A stretch of DNA of 64,000 bases from Ailurus styani. Lineage: Eukaryota; Chordata; Mammalia; Carnivora; Ailuridae. How positions within the stretch are numbered: the first letter of the stretch is position 1; every line of letters starts with the position of its first letter. A program made the position numbers and the translations under genes. This document shows, in pieces, positions 35,131-47,546 of this stretch. The stretch is taken from contig LNAC01000856.1 in the NCBI GenBank assembly GCA_002007465.1, forward strand, positions 670,405-734,404, written 5' to 3'. The notes under the pieces were generated by a model. That model saw only the letters and a list, made by a program, of their open reading frames with translations. It did no database searches and was not told where the DNA came from.

Positions 35131-36203
35131 TTGCTTGAGTTGAGCAACCCCCAACAAAGATTCAGAGACTGTGGCCTAATGTCAGAAATTGACTACAAAG
35201 TAACAATTATAAAGGTAATATCTAGGCTTGAGAAAAATATTAACGACAACATAGAATTTCTAATGGCAGAAATGAGATCTAATCAAGCCAAACTTAAAAA
35301 TGCTATGAATGAAATGCAGTCTAGGCTGGATAATCTGACTGCCAGGGTAAAGGAGGCAAAGGAATAAATTAGTGAGATAGGGGATAAGATGATAGAAAAG
35401 AAGGAAACAGGCTGCCTGGGAAAAACAGATTAAAGCCCAAGAGATCAGACTGAGAGAGATTACCGGCATAATGAAACATTCCAATATCAGAATTATTGGG
35501 GGGGGGGTGCTGGGTGGCTCAGTAGTTAAGCATCTGCCTTCAGCTCAGGAAATGATCCCAGGACCCTAGTATCCAGCCCTGCATCAGGCTCCCTGCTCAG
35601 TGGGAAGTCTGTGTCTCCATCTCCCACTCCCCCTGCTTGTGTTCCTTCCCTCACTGTGTCTCTCTCTGTCGAATAAATAAAATCTTAAAAAAAAGAATTA
35701 TTGGGATCCTTGAGGGGGTGGAGAGAGGTCTAGAAGATATATTTGAACAAATCGTAGCTAAGAACTTCCCTAGTCTGGGGCAGGAAACAAGCATTTGTGT
35801 CCAAGAGGCAGAGAGGACCCTGCCCAAGATCAATGAGAACAGACGGATGCCACAACATATAAGAGTACAATTTGCAAATCTTAGATCCAAGGAAACAATC
35901 TTGAAAGTGGTAAGAAGGAAGAGATTCCTTACATACAGAAGGAGGAACATCAGAATAACAACAGACCTGTCCACAGAGACCTGGCAAGCCAGAAAGGGCT
36001 GGAAAGTTATATTCAGGGTGCTACATGAGAAGAACATGTAGTCAAGGATATTTTATGCAGCAAGGCTCTCATTTAGAATGGATGGAGAGAGAAGGAGCTT
36101 CCAAGATCAGCAGAAATTGAAAGAATATGTGACCACCAAGCCAACCCTGCAAGAAATATTAAGGGGGGGGTGTTCTAAAAAAGAAGAAAGACCCCAAGTG
36201 TGA
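35131..36203 (+). pseudogene. L1 ORF1, broken by stops and a SINE
   Basis: Positions 35131-35367 encode the N-terminal coiled coil (KVTIIKVISRLEKNINDNIE, NAMNEMQSRLDNLTARVKE). Positions 35700-36041 encode the RRM and C-terminal domains (IVAKNFPSLGQETS, MPQHIRVQFANLRSKETILK, RRRNIRITTDLSTETWQARK). After a stop at 36041 the C-terminal tail continues in frame (VTTKPTLQEILRGG) to TGA at 36201. A SINE separates the coiled coil from the RRM. Confidence 0.88.
35501..35693 (+). mobile_element. CAN-SINE, forward, in L1 ORF1
   Basis: The start lies in a G-run, then GGTGCTGGGTGGCTCAGTAG and the body; tail GAATAAATAAAATC. Perfect 12-bp TSD AGAATTATTGGG at 35489-35500 and 35694-35705. Confidence 0.95.
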
Positions 36204-36258
36204 TATAGAACAGAAATTTACAGAGACTATTTATGGAACCAAGGACTTCACAGGCAAT

Positions 36259-39200
36259 ATGATGACAATAAAAACATATCCTTCAATAATCATTCTCAAC
36301 GTAAATGGCCTAAATGCTCCCATGAAATAGCACAGGGCTGTAGACTGGATAAAAAGACCTGACCCATCCATATGTTGTCTATAAGAAACTCATTTTGAAC
36401 CTAAAGATATATCCAGACTGAAAGTGAAGGGATGGAGAACCATTATTCACACCAATGAACCTCAAAAGAAAGATGGGGTAGCAATTCTCATATTAGACAA
36501 ATTAGATTTTAAGCTAAAGACTATAGTTAGAGATACAGAAGGATGCTATATCATGTTTAAAGGGTTTATCCAACAACAGGATCTAACAATTGCAAATATC
36601 TATGCCCCCAGCATGGGAGCAGCCAACTACATAAACCAACCGTTGACCAAAATAAAGAGACACATTAATAATAATACCTTAAGAATAGGAGACCTCAACA
36701 CCCCATTCTCAGCAACAGATAGATCATCTAAGCAGAAAATCAACAAAGAAACAATAGCTTTGAATGGCACACTGGACCAAATGGACCTCATAGATATATA
36801 CAGAAAATTACACCCTAAAACAGCACAATACTCATTCTTCTCAAACGCACATGAAACTTTCTCTAGAATAGGCCACATACTGGGTCACAAATCAGGTCTC
36901 AACCAATACCAAAATATTCAGATTATTCCCTGCGTATTCTCAGACCATAATGCTTTGAAAATGGAACTCGATCACAAGGAAAAAAAATGGAAGAAATTCA
37001 AACACTTGGAAGCTAAAGACCTTCCTGCTCAAGAATGTTTGGGTCAACCAGGAAATCAAGGAAGAACTTAAATAATTCATGGAAACCAAAGAGAATGAAA
37101 ACACATTGGTCCAAAACCTATGGGATACTGCAAAGTTGATCCTAATGGGAAAATACATAGCTATCCAAGACTCACTCAAAAAAATAGAAAAATCACGAAT
37201 ATACAAATTAACTTTAAACCTTAAAGAACTGGAGAAAGAACAATAAATAAAGCCCAAGCCATACATTAGAAGAGAAATAATTAAGATTAGAGCAGAGGTC
37301 AAAGAATTAGAAACCAGAAATTCAGTATAGTGGATTAATGAAACTAGAAGCTTATTCTTTGAAAAAATTAATAAGATCAATAAACCACTGGCCAGACTTA
37401 GCCAAAAGAAAAGAGAAAGGATCCAAATTAATAAAATTATGAACGAAGGGGGAGAGATCATGACTAATACCAAGGAAATAGAAACAATTATTAGAAATTA
37501 TGATCAACAACTATATGCCAATAAATTAAGCAATCTGGAAGAAATGGATACATTCCTGGAAACCTATAAACTACAAAGACTGAAAAGGAAGAAATTGACA
37601 ACCTGAATAGACCCATAACCAGTATCAAGATTGAAGCACTGATCAAAAACCTTTCAAAAAACAAGAGTCCAGGGCGTGATGGATTCCCTGGGGAATTCTA
37701 CCAAACATTCGAAGAAGAAATAATACCTCTTCTCGTGAAGCTGTTTCAAAAAATAGAAACAGAAGGAAAACTTTGAGACTCTTTCTATGAAGCCAGCATT
37801 ACCTTGATCCCCAAACCAGGCAAAGACCCCCCAAAAAAGGAGAAATTCAGACCAATATCCCTGATGAATATGAATGCCAAGATTCTCAAAAAGATCCTAG
37901 CTAATAGGATCCAACAGTACATAAAAAGGATTATCCACCACAACCAGGTGAGATTTATCCCTGGGATGTAAGATTGGTTCAACATTTGCAAATCAATCAG
38001 TGTGATAGACCACATAAATAAGAAAAGAGGGAGGAAGCACATGGCCTCTCAATTAATGCAGAAAAAACACTTGACAAAATACAGCATTTTTCCTGATTAA
38101 GACTCTTCAGAGTATAGGAATGAGGGAATATTCTTCAATTTCATAAAAACCATATATGAAAAACACACAGCAAATATCATTCTCAATGGGAAAAAGCTGA
38201 GAACCTTCCCCTTAAGATCAAGAACAAGAGAAGGATGTGCACTTTCACCACTATTGTTCAACATAGTACTAGAAGTCCTAGCAACAGCAATCAGACAATA
38301 AAAAGAAATAAAAGGCATTCAAATTGACAAAGAAGTCAAACTCTCTCTCTTCACAGATGACATGATACATTATGTGGAAAACCCAAAAGACTCCACCTTC
38401 AAATTACTAGAACTCATACAGCAATTCAGTAATGTGGCACGATACAAAATTAATGCACAGAAATAAGTTGCTTTCCTATACACTAACAATGTAACTGTAG
38501 AAAGAGAAATTAGGGAATTGATTTCATTTACAATAGCACCAAAAACCTTAAGATGCCTTGGAATAAATGCAACCAAAGAGGATCTATACTCTATATTCTA
38601 AAAACTACAGAGCACTTATGAAAGGAATTGAAGAATACATAAAAAGATGGGAGAAACACTCCATGATCATGGATTGGAAGAACAAATATTGTTAAAATGT
38701 CTATGCTGCCCAAAGCAATCTATATGTTCATAACCATCCCAACCAAAATACCATAGGCATTTTTCAAAGTGCTGGAACAAATAATCCTAAAATTTGTATG
38801 GAACCAGAAAAGAACTCAAATCACCAAGGAAATGTTGAAAAAGAAAAAGAAAACTGGGAGCATCACGTTGCCTGATTTCAAACTATATTACAAAGCTGTG
38901 ATCACCAAGACAGCATGGTACTGGCACAAAAACATACACATAGACCAATGGAACAGAATAGAGAGCCCAGATATGAACCCTCAACTCTATGGACAACTAA
39001 TCTTCAACAAAGCAGGAAAAAAAATCCAATGGAAAAGACAGTCTCTTCAATAAATGGTGCTGGGAAAATTGGACACCTATATACAGAAGAATGAAACTCG
39101 ACCATTCTCTTATACCCTATACAAAGATAAATTTAAAATTGTTGAAAGACCTCAAGTGAGACAAGAATCCATCAAAATCCTAGAGGGGAACATAGGCAGG

Positions 39201-40120
39201 AAACCTCTTCGACATCAGCCACAGAAATTTCTTTCAAAACACATCTCCACAGGCAAAGGAAACAAAAGCGAAAATGAACTTTTGGGACTTCAAGATAAAA
39301 AGCTTCTGCACAGTAAAGGAAACCATCAACAAAACAAAGAGACAGCCTATGGAATAGCAGAAGATATTTGCAAATGACACTACAGATAAAGGGCTGGTAT
39401 CCAGGATCTAGAAAGAAGTTCTCAAACTCAACCCCCCCAAAATAAATAATCAAGTCAAAAAATGGGCAGAAGACATGAACAGACATTTCTCCAAAGAAGA
39501 CAAACAAATGGTTAACAGACACATGAAAAAATGTTCATCATCATAAGCCATCAGGGAAATTCAGATCAAAACCACATTGAGAGTGTGCACTTCAGCAGCA
39601 CATTTAATAAAACCACATTGAGATACCACCTTACACCAGTTAGAATGGCAAAAATTGACAAGGCAAAAAACAACAAATGTTGGAGAAGTTGTGGAGAAAG
39701 GGGAACCCTCTTACACTGTTGGTGGGAATGTAAGTTGGTATAGCCACTTTGGAAAACAGTGTGGAGGTTCCTCAAAAGGTTAAAAATAGAGCTACCCTAT
39801 GACCCAGCAATTGCACTACTGGGTATTTACCCCAAAGATACAAATGTAGTGAAAAAAAAGGGCCATATGAACCCCCAATGTTCATAGCAGCAATGTCCAC
39901 TATAACCAAACTGTGGAAGGAGTCAAGATGCCCTTCAACAGACAAATGGATAAAGAAGATGTGGTCCATATACACAATGGAATATTACTCAGCCATCAGA
40001 AATGACGAGTACCCAGCTTTTGCATCAACATGGGTGGAACTAAAGGAGATTATGGTAAGTTTAATAAGTAAAACAGAAAAAGACATTTGTCATATGGTTT
40101 CACTTATTTGTGGAACATAA
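36259..40120 (+). pseudogene. L1 ORF2 (endonuclease, RT, C-terminal), disabled
   Basis: Start ATGATGACAATAAAAAC at 36259. The endonuclease spans about 36259-36980: a stop precedes the ETHF catalytic Glu, GDLNTPFSATDRSSKQ keeps Asp and Asn, FSRIGHILGHK has lost one catalytic Asp to Gly, and FSDHNALKMELD keeps SDH. A frameshift follows at about 37070. The RT active site at 38350-38361 reads F-T-D-D, so both metal-binding Asp remain. C-terminal frames run 38769-40120. Many stops lie between. A short duplication with a U6-like insert sits at 39568-39623. Confidence 0.9.
39583..39608 (+). ncRNA. U6 snRNA-like 5' fragment inside L1
   Basis: The 26-nt insert contains CACTTCAGCAGCACATTTA. With the following AAAA it aligns to the U6 5' end at roughly 24 of 30 positions (U6: GTGCTCGCTTCGGCAGCACA). 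It is flanked by the perfect 15-bp repeat AAAACCACATTGAGA (39568-39582 and 39609-39623), which is host L1 sequence. It has no promoter or remaining U6 body, so it is a fragment and not a gene. Confidence 0.55.
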
Positions 40121-40430
40121 GGAATAGCATGGAGGACATTATGGGAAGGAAGGGAAAAATGAAGGGGGGCAATCAGAGGGGGAGATGAACCATGAGAGAC
40201 TATGGACTCTGGGAATAAAACTGAGGGTTTTAGAGAGGAGGGTGGTGAGGTGATGCGTGAGCCCAGTGATGGGTATTAAGAAGGGCATATATCACATGGA
40301 GTACTGGGTGTTATATGCAAACAATGAAGCATGGAACACTACATCAAAAAATTATGATGCACTGTATGGTGAATAACATAAAATTATAAAACAATAAAGC
40401 CACTGGGGACATCTCAAAAAAAAGATGTGT

Positions 40431-40452
40431 TATGTATGTATGTATGTGTGTG

Positions 40453-40484
<32 letters not shown>

Positions 40485-40505
40485 TATATATGTATATATA
40501 CAGAC
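40431..40505 (+). repeat. Compound (TATG)n/(TG)n/(TA)n/(CA)n microsatellite
   Basis: TATG units, then TGTGTG, about ten TA units, ACACACACACA and further ATATAT stretches. It lies at the junction between the inserted L1's tail and the resumed older L1, so it probably grew from the host L1's own TATATATACACA sequence. Confidence 0.9.
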
Positions 40506-41129
40506 ACATAATGGAATACCACTCAGTCATCAAAAAATGAAGTCTTGCCATTTGCAAGGACATGGATGGAACTAAAGGGTGTTATGCTAAGCGAAATAAA
40601 TAAGTCAGAGAAAGACAATTACCGTATGATCTTGTGATATGTGGCATTTAAGAAACAAAACAGAGTATCTTAGGAGAAGAGAGGAAAAAAGACAAAATGC
40701 AATCAGAGAGACAGACAACCATAAGAGACTCTTAAGCATAGGAAACAAACTAGGGGTTGCTGGAGGGGAGGGAGGGAGGAGGGATGGGGTAACTAGGTAA
40801 TAGACATTAAGAAGGGCACATGATGTGATGAGCACCAGGTATTATATAAGACTGATGAATCAGTGACCTCTACCTCTGAAACCAATAATACATTATATGT
40901 TAACTGAATTTAAATATTTTTTAAAAAATAAAATCAGTGTAGCTTGATCTTCAGTCCAACATCTAATAATAGAAGGAAACAGGTAATTGCTCTTCTCAAG
41001 AGTCAAAGAATAAGATGGAGTAGGATTCAGAAATTTCTTCATTAATATCTTGTAGGAGGAGATACTATTTATATTATATAGCAAAAATAAAAGTATTATG
41101 CAACAGAAGCACTTATGGGAATGAGAGGG

Positions 41130-41370
41130 ACTAGCATTTGTTGAATGCCTAACATGTGACAAGTACTATACACACATTGTTGCATTTAATCCTTAGAATG
41201 ATCCTGTAGCATGGGAACAGTTACTCCCATTTTACAGATAAGGAAACTAAGGTGCATAGAAATTTATTTGCTTCCCTGAGATTACACAGGTAGTAAATGG
41301 CAGGGCTAGAATTTGAAATTAGGTCTTTCTCGTTTCAATGTCTCCATTCTAGCTGTGTTGCTTCCATAAG
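41130..41370 (-). mobile_element. MIR, reverse
   Basis: Antisense MIR landmarks in order: GCATTTGTTGAATGCCTAAC, CATTTAATCCTTAGAATGA, CCCATTTTACAGATAAGGAA, GAGATTACACAGGTAGTAAA, TGGCAGGGCTAGAATTTGAA. Confidence 0.85.
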
Positions 41371-41744
41371 GAATTCACTAACATATCACTATGGGAGAGA
41401 GTTGTCAACTAAGTTTTGGGCATCAAATAGCTATCAGGTGCCAAATAGAGCCCTGCCAAATCAGTGGGCTCTCAAAATACACAGCCTGATAGAAAGTAAC
41501 TAATTCCTCAATCACCTAAAAATTAGAAAGTACCTCAATAAACCCTGGGTCATTAACTGGGGTACATTAACATAGTTGACTGAACACACAAATGAATAAT
41601 AAAAGGCCCTAGAATAAGTGGTTCTTTAATGGAAATGAACGGAATCCCATTAAGGCCTTGAGAATCTGATGAACAGTAGGAATTTGCTCCCTAGAAAAAT
41701 AGCCCTGTACGATACAACATTTTAGTAAAGAATTTCAGTGGCTT

Positions 41745-42215
41745 TTTGGTATCCCTGAAGCCTATCATGATAGACTACAACATTGCTGCCAATACTTCTC
41801 CTTTCCTTATATTCATGTCCTTTGCCATAGGACTTTGTGCTTCTTCCCAGTAAAGGCAGAGAATATTCTTTGTCCCATTTATGTCGGCCTTAGCTGACAA
41901 TTTGCTTTGGCCAATGTAAATGACATAATGCTGGTTTCAACCTTAGTCTTTAAGAGCCATTGCATATTTCTGCTCATCCATCTTGCATTTCTGCCATTAC
42001 CAGTAGAATAAAATACTCCAGGTAGCTTTTTGGTCCAAGAAAGATGAGAGACAAAGAAAGTAGACCTGGGCTCACCCTGTAACTTGAAGCACAGCCCAGC
42101 TAAGCCCAGCCTATAATCACCCAACCTCCAGCTGACTTCCAAATGTATAAATGAGAATAAAGGATTGTTGCTTTTAAGCCAGTGGGTTTGGGGGAATTTT
42201 TTAAATGCAGCATTA
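41745..42215 (+). mobile_element. Ancient LTR, MaLR-like
   Basis: GTCCTTTGCCATAGGACTTT, TTTGGCCAATGTAAATGACA, AGCACAGCCCAGCTAAGCCC, a polyadenylation-type AATAAAGG (about 42157) and TTTTAAGCCAGTGGGTTTGG give the typical order of an MLT1-like solo LTR. Subfamily not assigned. Confidence 0.55.
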
Positions 42216-42999
42216 TTACAGCTGCATTAAATTTGACTGTTATGCCCATTCACAGAACATCTCCCCCTCAAGAGTCTGTATGCTAAGATCATCTGCTCTA
42301 GAATGTTTTATTATGTAAGTCCAGTGTGCTTCTTTATACTGTACACCTATTTTTAAAAATTAGTGTCTGAATTCAATTTTACATAAATCAAATGTTATGT
42401 TTCTCACCAACTTACATTATAATGTTTGAAGTGTTCAATCTTCATTTCAGTGATCATCACATGGCAGCAATTTCTAACATGTTAGCTATTTGTCTCCCCC
42501 TCATTTTTTTCTGATGAGTTTGTCAATTGATCAACAAATATATACTTGAAAGTAAGAAGGAAGAACCTCTTTAAAGGAACCCTGCAGTGAATCCATTTGT
42601 AAGTTGAAGAATCCTTATGTAATGGGAAGAAACTTATCCTTATTTATCTCTTTGATAAGCTTGAATTTTTGACACCTGGGTCTCTGAAAGCAGGGTACCT
42701 AAATTACAAGGCTGCCTCTAAGCAAAGTGCGGTGTTTATCTTGATGTAAAATAAATAATACTTTCCACTGTGTTTTGGTTGCTGAAAATTTTATGTGATA
42801 CTTCACTTTCATTCCATGTGAACAGTGTTCATATGAAAATTACTGCAACAGAATTCAAGGTATATGACTGAGAAATCTCCATTTCTGGTTTACATTTCTT
42901 TCTAGGAAGAAAGAAAACCAAATGGACAAGGTAGGGTTTGGCAGAGTCCATTGCACTTAGATGCTTGATTAATATTATGGAATTTAATTGGCAGAAAAC

Positions 43000-43110
43000 T
43001 GAAATGGATTCTAATCCCAAATCTGTCACCTACTAACTGTGTGACTTTGGGCAAATCACTTAGTCTCTCTAGGCCTCTGGAAAATAGGGGGATGAGGCTC
43101 CTCCAGGGGA
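43000..43110 (+). mobile_element. MIR fragment, forward
   Basis: CTAATCCCAAATCTGTCACC, ACTAACTGTGTGACTTTGGG, CAAATCACTTAGTCTCTCTA: the conserved MIR core. Confidence 0.85.
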
Positions 43111-43804
43111 AAAACATTTTATTTATTTTTATATTTCCAGTCATTCAATAAATACAGAAGAAAATTCAGGATGAAGAAAGACAGGAAAGAAGAGAAATTT
43201 AGGCAGACACAGACACAAAGCGGTCTGTTCTTATTTTTTCCAATTCTAGGCTGGCCTACAGCTACTGTCAGGTGAGAAATCTAAAGAGAAAGAACCAGTT
43301 CATCCATTACATCTACAATTGAATCTAATTATGGTAACTTTAAACGGCTGTGCTATCTTAGAATTGTGACTACCAATTGACTATTTTTTTGCCATTCTTC
43401 ATGAATTTGTTTTTGAGTTTTATTGTTTAAAAAGCAGCATTTCTGTCCAGTATACCCAGATTCCCTTATTTTCCACACAATAAAAATTTTTAAGTTTGCT
43501 TTCTTTTCAAGGAAAGCAATCCCCAGCATTTTACAGTGGTGGCAACAATGAGGCAGTTTGGGGGATTACCAGACATTAATAGGGTAATCTGGGAAAAAAT
43601 GTCATTTATAAAGTCATATAAAATAGGAAAATATTTAATTTTACAAGGCACAAAAACTGAATCATAATGAATTTTCAGATTGCAATCCATTATGTCTAAA
43701 CATGCAATTACAACCAAGTGTATTAGATATTTCAAAGAAAACTAAGTTTTTTTTTTTTTAAAAAGTGAGCCAAGTCCTAGGAGGCTTAATGTGTAGAGTC
43801 ATTC

Positions 43805-43975
43805 AGGACAGAGGGCTAATACTTGCACATAGTCTCTATTATCTCATTTGGTTTAATTAATGATGAGAAGTAGTAATTATTTTCCCCATTTTATAAGTAA
43901 AGAAAATTTACTTGATTGGCAGAGAGAGGTTTGATCCCAGATCTGACTAGTATTATCACACTGTGCTGCAGAAGC
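43805..43975 (-). mobile_element. MIR, reverse, diverged
   Basis: TATTATCTCATTTGGTTTAA, TTATTTTCCCCATTTTATAA, GGTTTGATCCCAGATCTGAC. Confidence 0.65.
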
Positions 43976-44004
43976 ATGACCATGAAGAAAAGCTTCCAGA
44001 GATT

Positions 44005-44100
44005 AAAGAACTATTAAATGTACAGAATTGTTGAATCAATATATCATATACTTGAAACTAACATACCATTATATGTCAAATATATTTCAATTAAGAAAAT
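44005..44100 (+). mobile_element. L1 3'-terminal scrap, forward
   Basis: GTACAGAATTGTTGAATCAA, CATATACTTGAAACTAACAT, TATGTCAAATATATTTCAAT match the last approximately 100 bases of L1M-type 3' UTRs (compare 19105-19185). Confidence 0.7.
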
Positions 44101-44595
44101 GTTGAAAAATGCATTACTTTATTTTATCCCATATGCCAAACATATATGTTGTTGATAACCAAAAAAGATGTTTAAATAATGATAAAAAGAGTTTTTTCAA
44201 TAAGTATAAAATACAAATTCTAGGTAACAACAAACCCTTGTGACATACTTTTATGGGCAGCATCTTTTCTTTCTTAGTGATAGATAAAATAGCGGTGTGT
44301 CTTAAATCAATGCAATCTTAGATATGACAAAATACAACTATAATTTCAATTTAAAAGGTAAGAAAATGATGTTTGGTTGATTATGTCTTTTTCACTTGAG
44401 AACTTAGAAACCAGATAATCAAGTTCACTATGAATTGGAATTATGTATTAAGCCTCTAACTAAAATTTTCACCTAAAATATTGTAGCTTTGTGATCACTA
44501 CTTTAGGTGGGCTTTCCCATACTTCTGCTCTCTAGAGAAGCAAGGGGCCATTACATATGGTTAGACCAACATAGAGGCCTAGAAAATAAATGCTA

Positions 44596-44798
44596 GGTGT
44601 GCCTGGGTGGCTCAGTGAGTTAACCATCTGCCTTGGCTCCTGTCATGATCCTGGAATCCCAGGATTGAGCCCTGTGCTGGATCGGGCTCACTGCTCAGCA
44701 GGGAGTCTGCTTCTCTCTCTCCATCTGTGCCTCCCCCTGCTTTTGTTCTCTCTCTCAAATAAATAAATAAATAAAATCTTTTAAAAAAAGAAAGAAAA
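44596..44798 (+). mobile_element. CAN-SINE, forward
   Basis: GGTGTGCCTGGGTGGCTCAG, ATCGGGCTCACTGCTCAGC, CT-rich region, AAATAAATAAATAAATAAAA tail. Confidence 0.94.
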
Positions 44799-47546
44799 GA
44801 TGTGCTAAGAGCGGGCAGATGATAAGAGACCAATTTCAGCTGAGGAGTAGTTATTTTAATATTCATAGATGCAGTAACATAAGCTGAACCATCCTGTTGA
44901 GGGGAGATATTAGGGGATTTGGATAAGTTTTGAGGAGGAAGGATATTCTCGGCAGAGAGATTGTCTACACAAGGAATGAACATTAGTTATTCAGTGAGCA
45001 GAGAGAATACCAGTCAAACCAGAGAAAGACTGTAAAGATAAGGAAGAAAACTACAAGAACATATAATTATGTATGGCAGAAATTGTTGGACACATCACCT
45101 ATAGATTCACTCAGTATCTGAATTGGGTCAGTTTTACTCAGAGCACAGAAAGAACCAGGTGGAATCAAAGAGAGACTATCTTTTGTATTTCTATTCACAT
45201 ACTTAATTTAAAATCCAGAGGTTAGTTTCATTTTTCTATGAATCATGCCCTAAGGGAAGATAACTCTTTGAAGTTGAGAACAACAAGCAAAATAAAATTT
45301 ATAATTATATTCAAAATAAAAATGTTATTGAGACTCTAGCATATATGTCATTCAATCGAAAGACATAGGAAAATATATTCAGGAGCAATAAACTTCAAGT
45401 TAAATAAATAGCATTAAAGCTTATAACAAAATTACAGACAAGTAATTCAAGCTCTCTCAAGGGCCTTACATACTTTAAGGAAAACAACTTCCAATTACCA
45501 TAAAAAGCCCTCTCCAATTTTCACAGTTCATCTATAATAGGCTGATTGCAAATGTAAAATGTATGGCTCAGGTAGTGCCATATAGTCAGCCATATTGCCT
45601 ATAGTAATGACAAGCAATTGGAATAGCATTACTACTACTTAAACTATTTAATTCAGATTGCTTGGCATTTATGCTGATACTTCTGCTGGAGGGAAAAAAC
45701 AAAAAAAAATATTTGTAATAAACAAGGATTTTCTTACTATTAATCTTTCATCACACAAAGACAATTCACTAAAAAAAAATCAACAGCAGAAAAAGAAACA
45801 AAATGATTCTTTCGCTATACTGGTAATAGAAAAGTATCATTTTCTTAAGTGTATTTCCGATAATTATCATCAATGGGGAGCCTGCCGGGAAAAATAAAAA
45901 GAATGAAAGAAAATGTTCGGTTCAGAGATTAAAACAGAGAATGCAAGAAAGGGTTTGTAGATGTCTGACCATTAAGAGACTTCATGGGGGGAAAAGTCTA
46001 TTTTAAAATTTCATTATATAGTGTCATTATGAAAAATTGGCAGAGAGTAGGAGTCCTGGCTACACATCCAGTTTGCTAAGAGTTAAGCAAAGTGACAACT
46101 GCCTAGACAAGGAGGTAACAATGCAGGCTGATGTTGGACAGGCCTGGCATTTTTTGGAACAAACTTGAAATTTTACAAGGATGTACCTGTCTTCAAGGGG
46201 CCCAGTGGCCCCCTCACCAACATATGATTTTGTCTTTTTGGACTCTTCTTATTGTTTTTTCATTCATTAGCACACCTGTTTATTTACTAATTGTCTACTG
46301 TATGCCAGCCCCTGCTAGGTCTCTTCCTTCAAGAAGCTCACCTTCTAATGGGGTTAAACAGCAGTACAAGTAAAGGAGAGATCACATCTACCTAGGAGAT
46401 GGAGGTGAAATGAACTGGAGGAAGTCAACATAGTCTTCAAATAAGAAGTGACCCTTGAGTTAAATCTTGATAGATGAGTAAGGGTTCTCCAGACAGACAA
46501 GAAGAAATTTCAAGCAGAAGAAATGACATAAATAAAGTCTAAGAAAGATGACCTATCATGGTGTTTTGGGGGAAATGCAATTACACGTAATTAATAGGTC
46601 TTGGGTTTACCCCCAAACCTTTATTTACCTTGAAATATTCAATATAACCCAAACACCCTAATATCTAGCAGTTCTCAGTAACCAAAGTTTAACTATATCC
46701 AAGTCATATCTATGCAACATTGCATCACAGATAATATGATTTACTAAAGAGAACAAGAAACAGGATAAAATACTTTCAGCTTCAAATATGTCCTGTTCCT
46801 ATGAATTCAAGATCAGTAGCCATTGATCGCTGTTCAATTTAAGGTGAGGTTTTGACTTTCTTTTCTATGAGTAGCATATCAGTGGTGAGGGTGGGCAGCT
46901 TCCTTACAGGACTTCTACTGGTTTATAAGTAAGACCTTCTCATAGAGTTTGAGGAATGCCTCTGAAAATTTAATTTCAATACGTATTTCTTTCGAGTATA
47001 CATTCAACATCTCATGGGCCATTGTTCCCTGAAGTTCCCTCTCCCTCTCTGGTTGGGGAAATGGAGCCATCACTTCCCCCTTATCCCAATAGTTCTAGAG
47101 CCAGGGGCAGGTAAATCGTGTATAGAACTTCAGAACAGTATCCTCTTAGCCAATGCCCTTTTCCAAATCACTTTACAATTCACCAGTACTCTAGGTGTTT
47201 TCTTGGCCTAAAGAATGTATGATTCACTCTTCAGTCAATATCATAAGACATCAGACTAGGAAAAGATTTTTTTTAAAATGTGTTCAAAGCAATCTCATCT
47301 TGCTAATATAGTCTTTTGAATAAAGTTTATCATTTCTGACTGAATGACTTTTTACCTTACACATTGATACATTTTGAGAAAGTGCTAAAAAGCAATTTGG
47401 AAAATGGTTGTTGATTTTATCCATCATATAGCCAAGTCCAGTCCTGATTTGTAGACAGTTTCCAGTGGTACAGTGTGTGGACAAAGATACTCTAGTGGAG
47501 ATCAAACTAGCTTACTCATGGGAGGCAACCCATAGTATGATATAGC
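44799..47546. other. Repeat-poor unique DNA, no gene
   Basis: No coding region. One ancient repeat at 46265-46570 is listed separately. The rest shows no family signature. Confidence 0.5.
46265..46570 (+). mobile_element. Ancient repeat related to the one at 28560-29520
   Basis: TTTATTTACTAATTGTCTAC, TGTATGCCAGCCCCTGCTAG, AAGAAGCTCACCTTCTAATG, GACCCTTGAGTTAAATCTTG, CAAGCAGAAGAAATGACATA follow the same order as the repeat at 28560. Family name not certain. Confidence 0.55.

Larger units (their letters stand above)
34082..40421 (+). mobile_element. Near-full-length LINE-1, forward, inserted in another L1
   Basis: It begins GGGAGAGGAGGAGAAAAGAT with the L1 tip motif AAGATGGCAGAGGAGTAG and has a 5' UTR (34082-35130), ORF1 (about 35131-36203), ORF2 (36259-40120) and a 3' UTR with AATAAA and an A-run ending near 40421. 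Flanks AAGATACGGTATG (34069-34081) and AAGATGTGTTATG (40422-40434) match at 10 of 13 bases, a decayed TSD. At 6.3 kb, less two SINEs, it is close to the usual L1 length. Stops and frameshifts disable both ORFs. Confidence 0.9.
33056..40930 (+). mobile_element. LINE-1, forward, 5'-truncated, split by a second L1
   Basis: Left part 33056-34081 is ORF2 C-terminal coding ([37 protein letters not shown]). It stops at GATAAAGAAG-type sequence near 34068. Right part 40435-40930 resumes exactly where the ORF2 order predicts (AATGGAATACCACTCAGTCA), then the ORF2 end and 3' UTR (GAAACAAACTAGGGGTTGC). The almost complete L1 at 34082-40421 lies between. The frames on the left are long (139, 94 and 69 codons) with few breaks. 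Confidence 0.88.
40931..44595. other. Repeat-poor DNA with MIRs and an LTR, no gene
   Basis: Contains the separately listed MIR, LTR and L1-tail elements. Between them (42230-42995, 43115-43800, 44105-44595) nothing is recognised. ORFs under 90 codons have no motifs. Confidence 0.5.

Noticed and set aside
36940..37473. 177-codon reverse ORF
   Set aside because: Antisense of L1 ORF2; sense-strand L1 order is continuous here.
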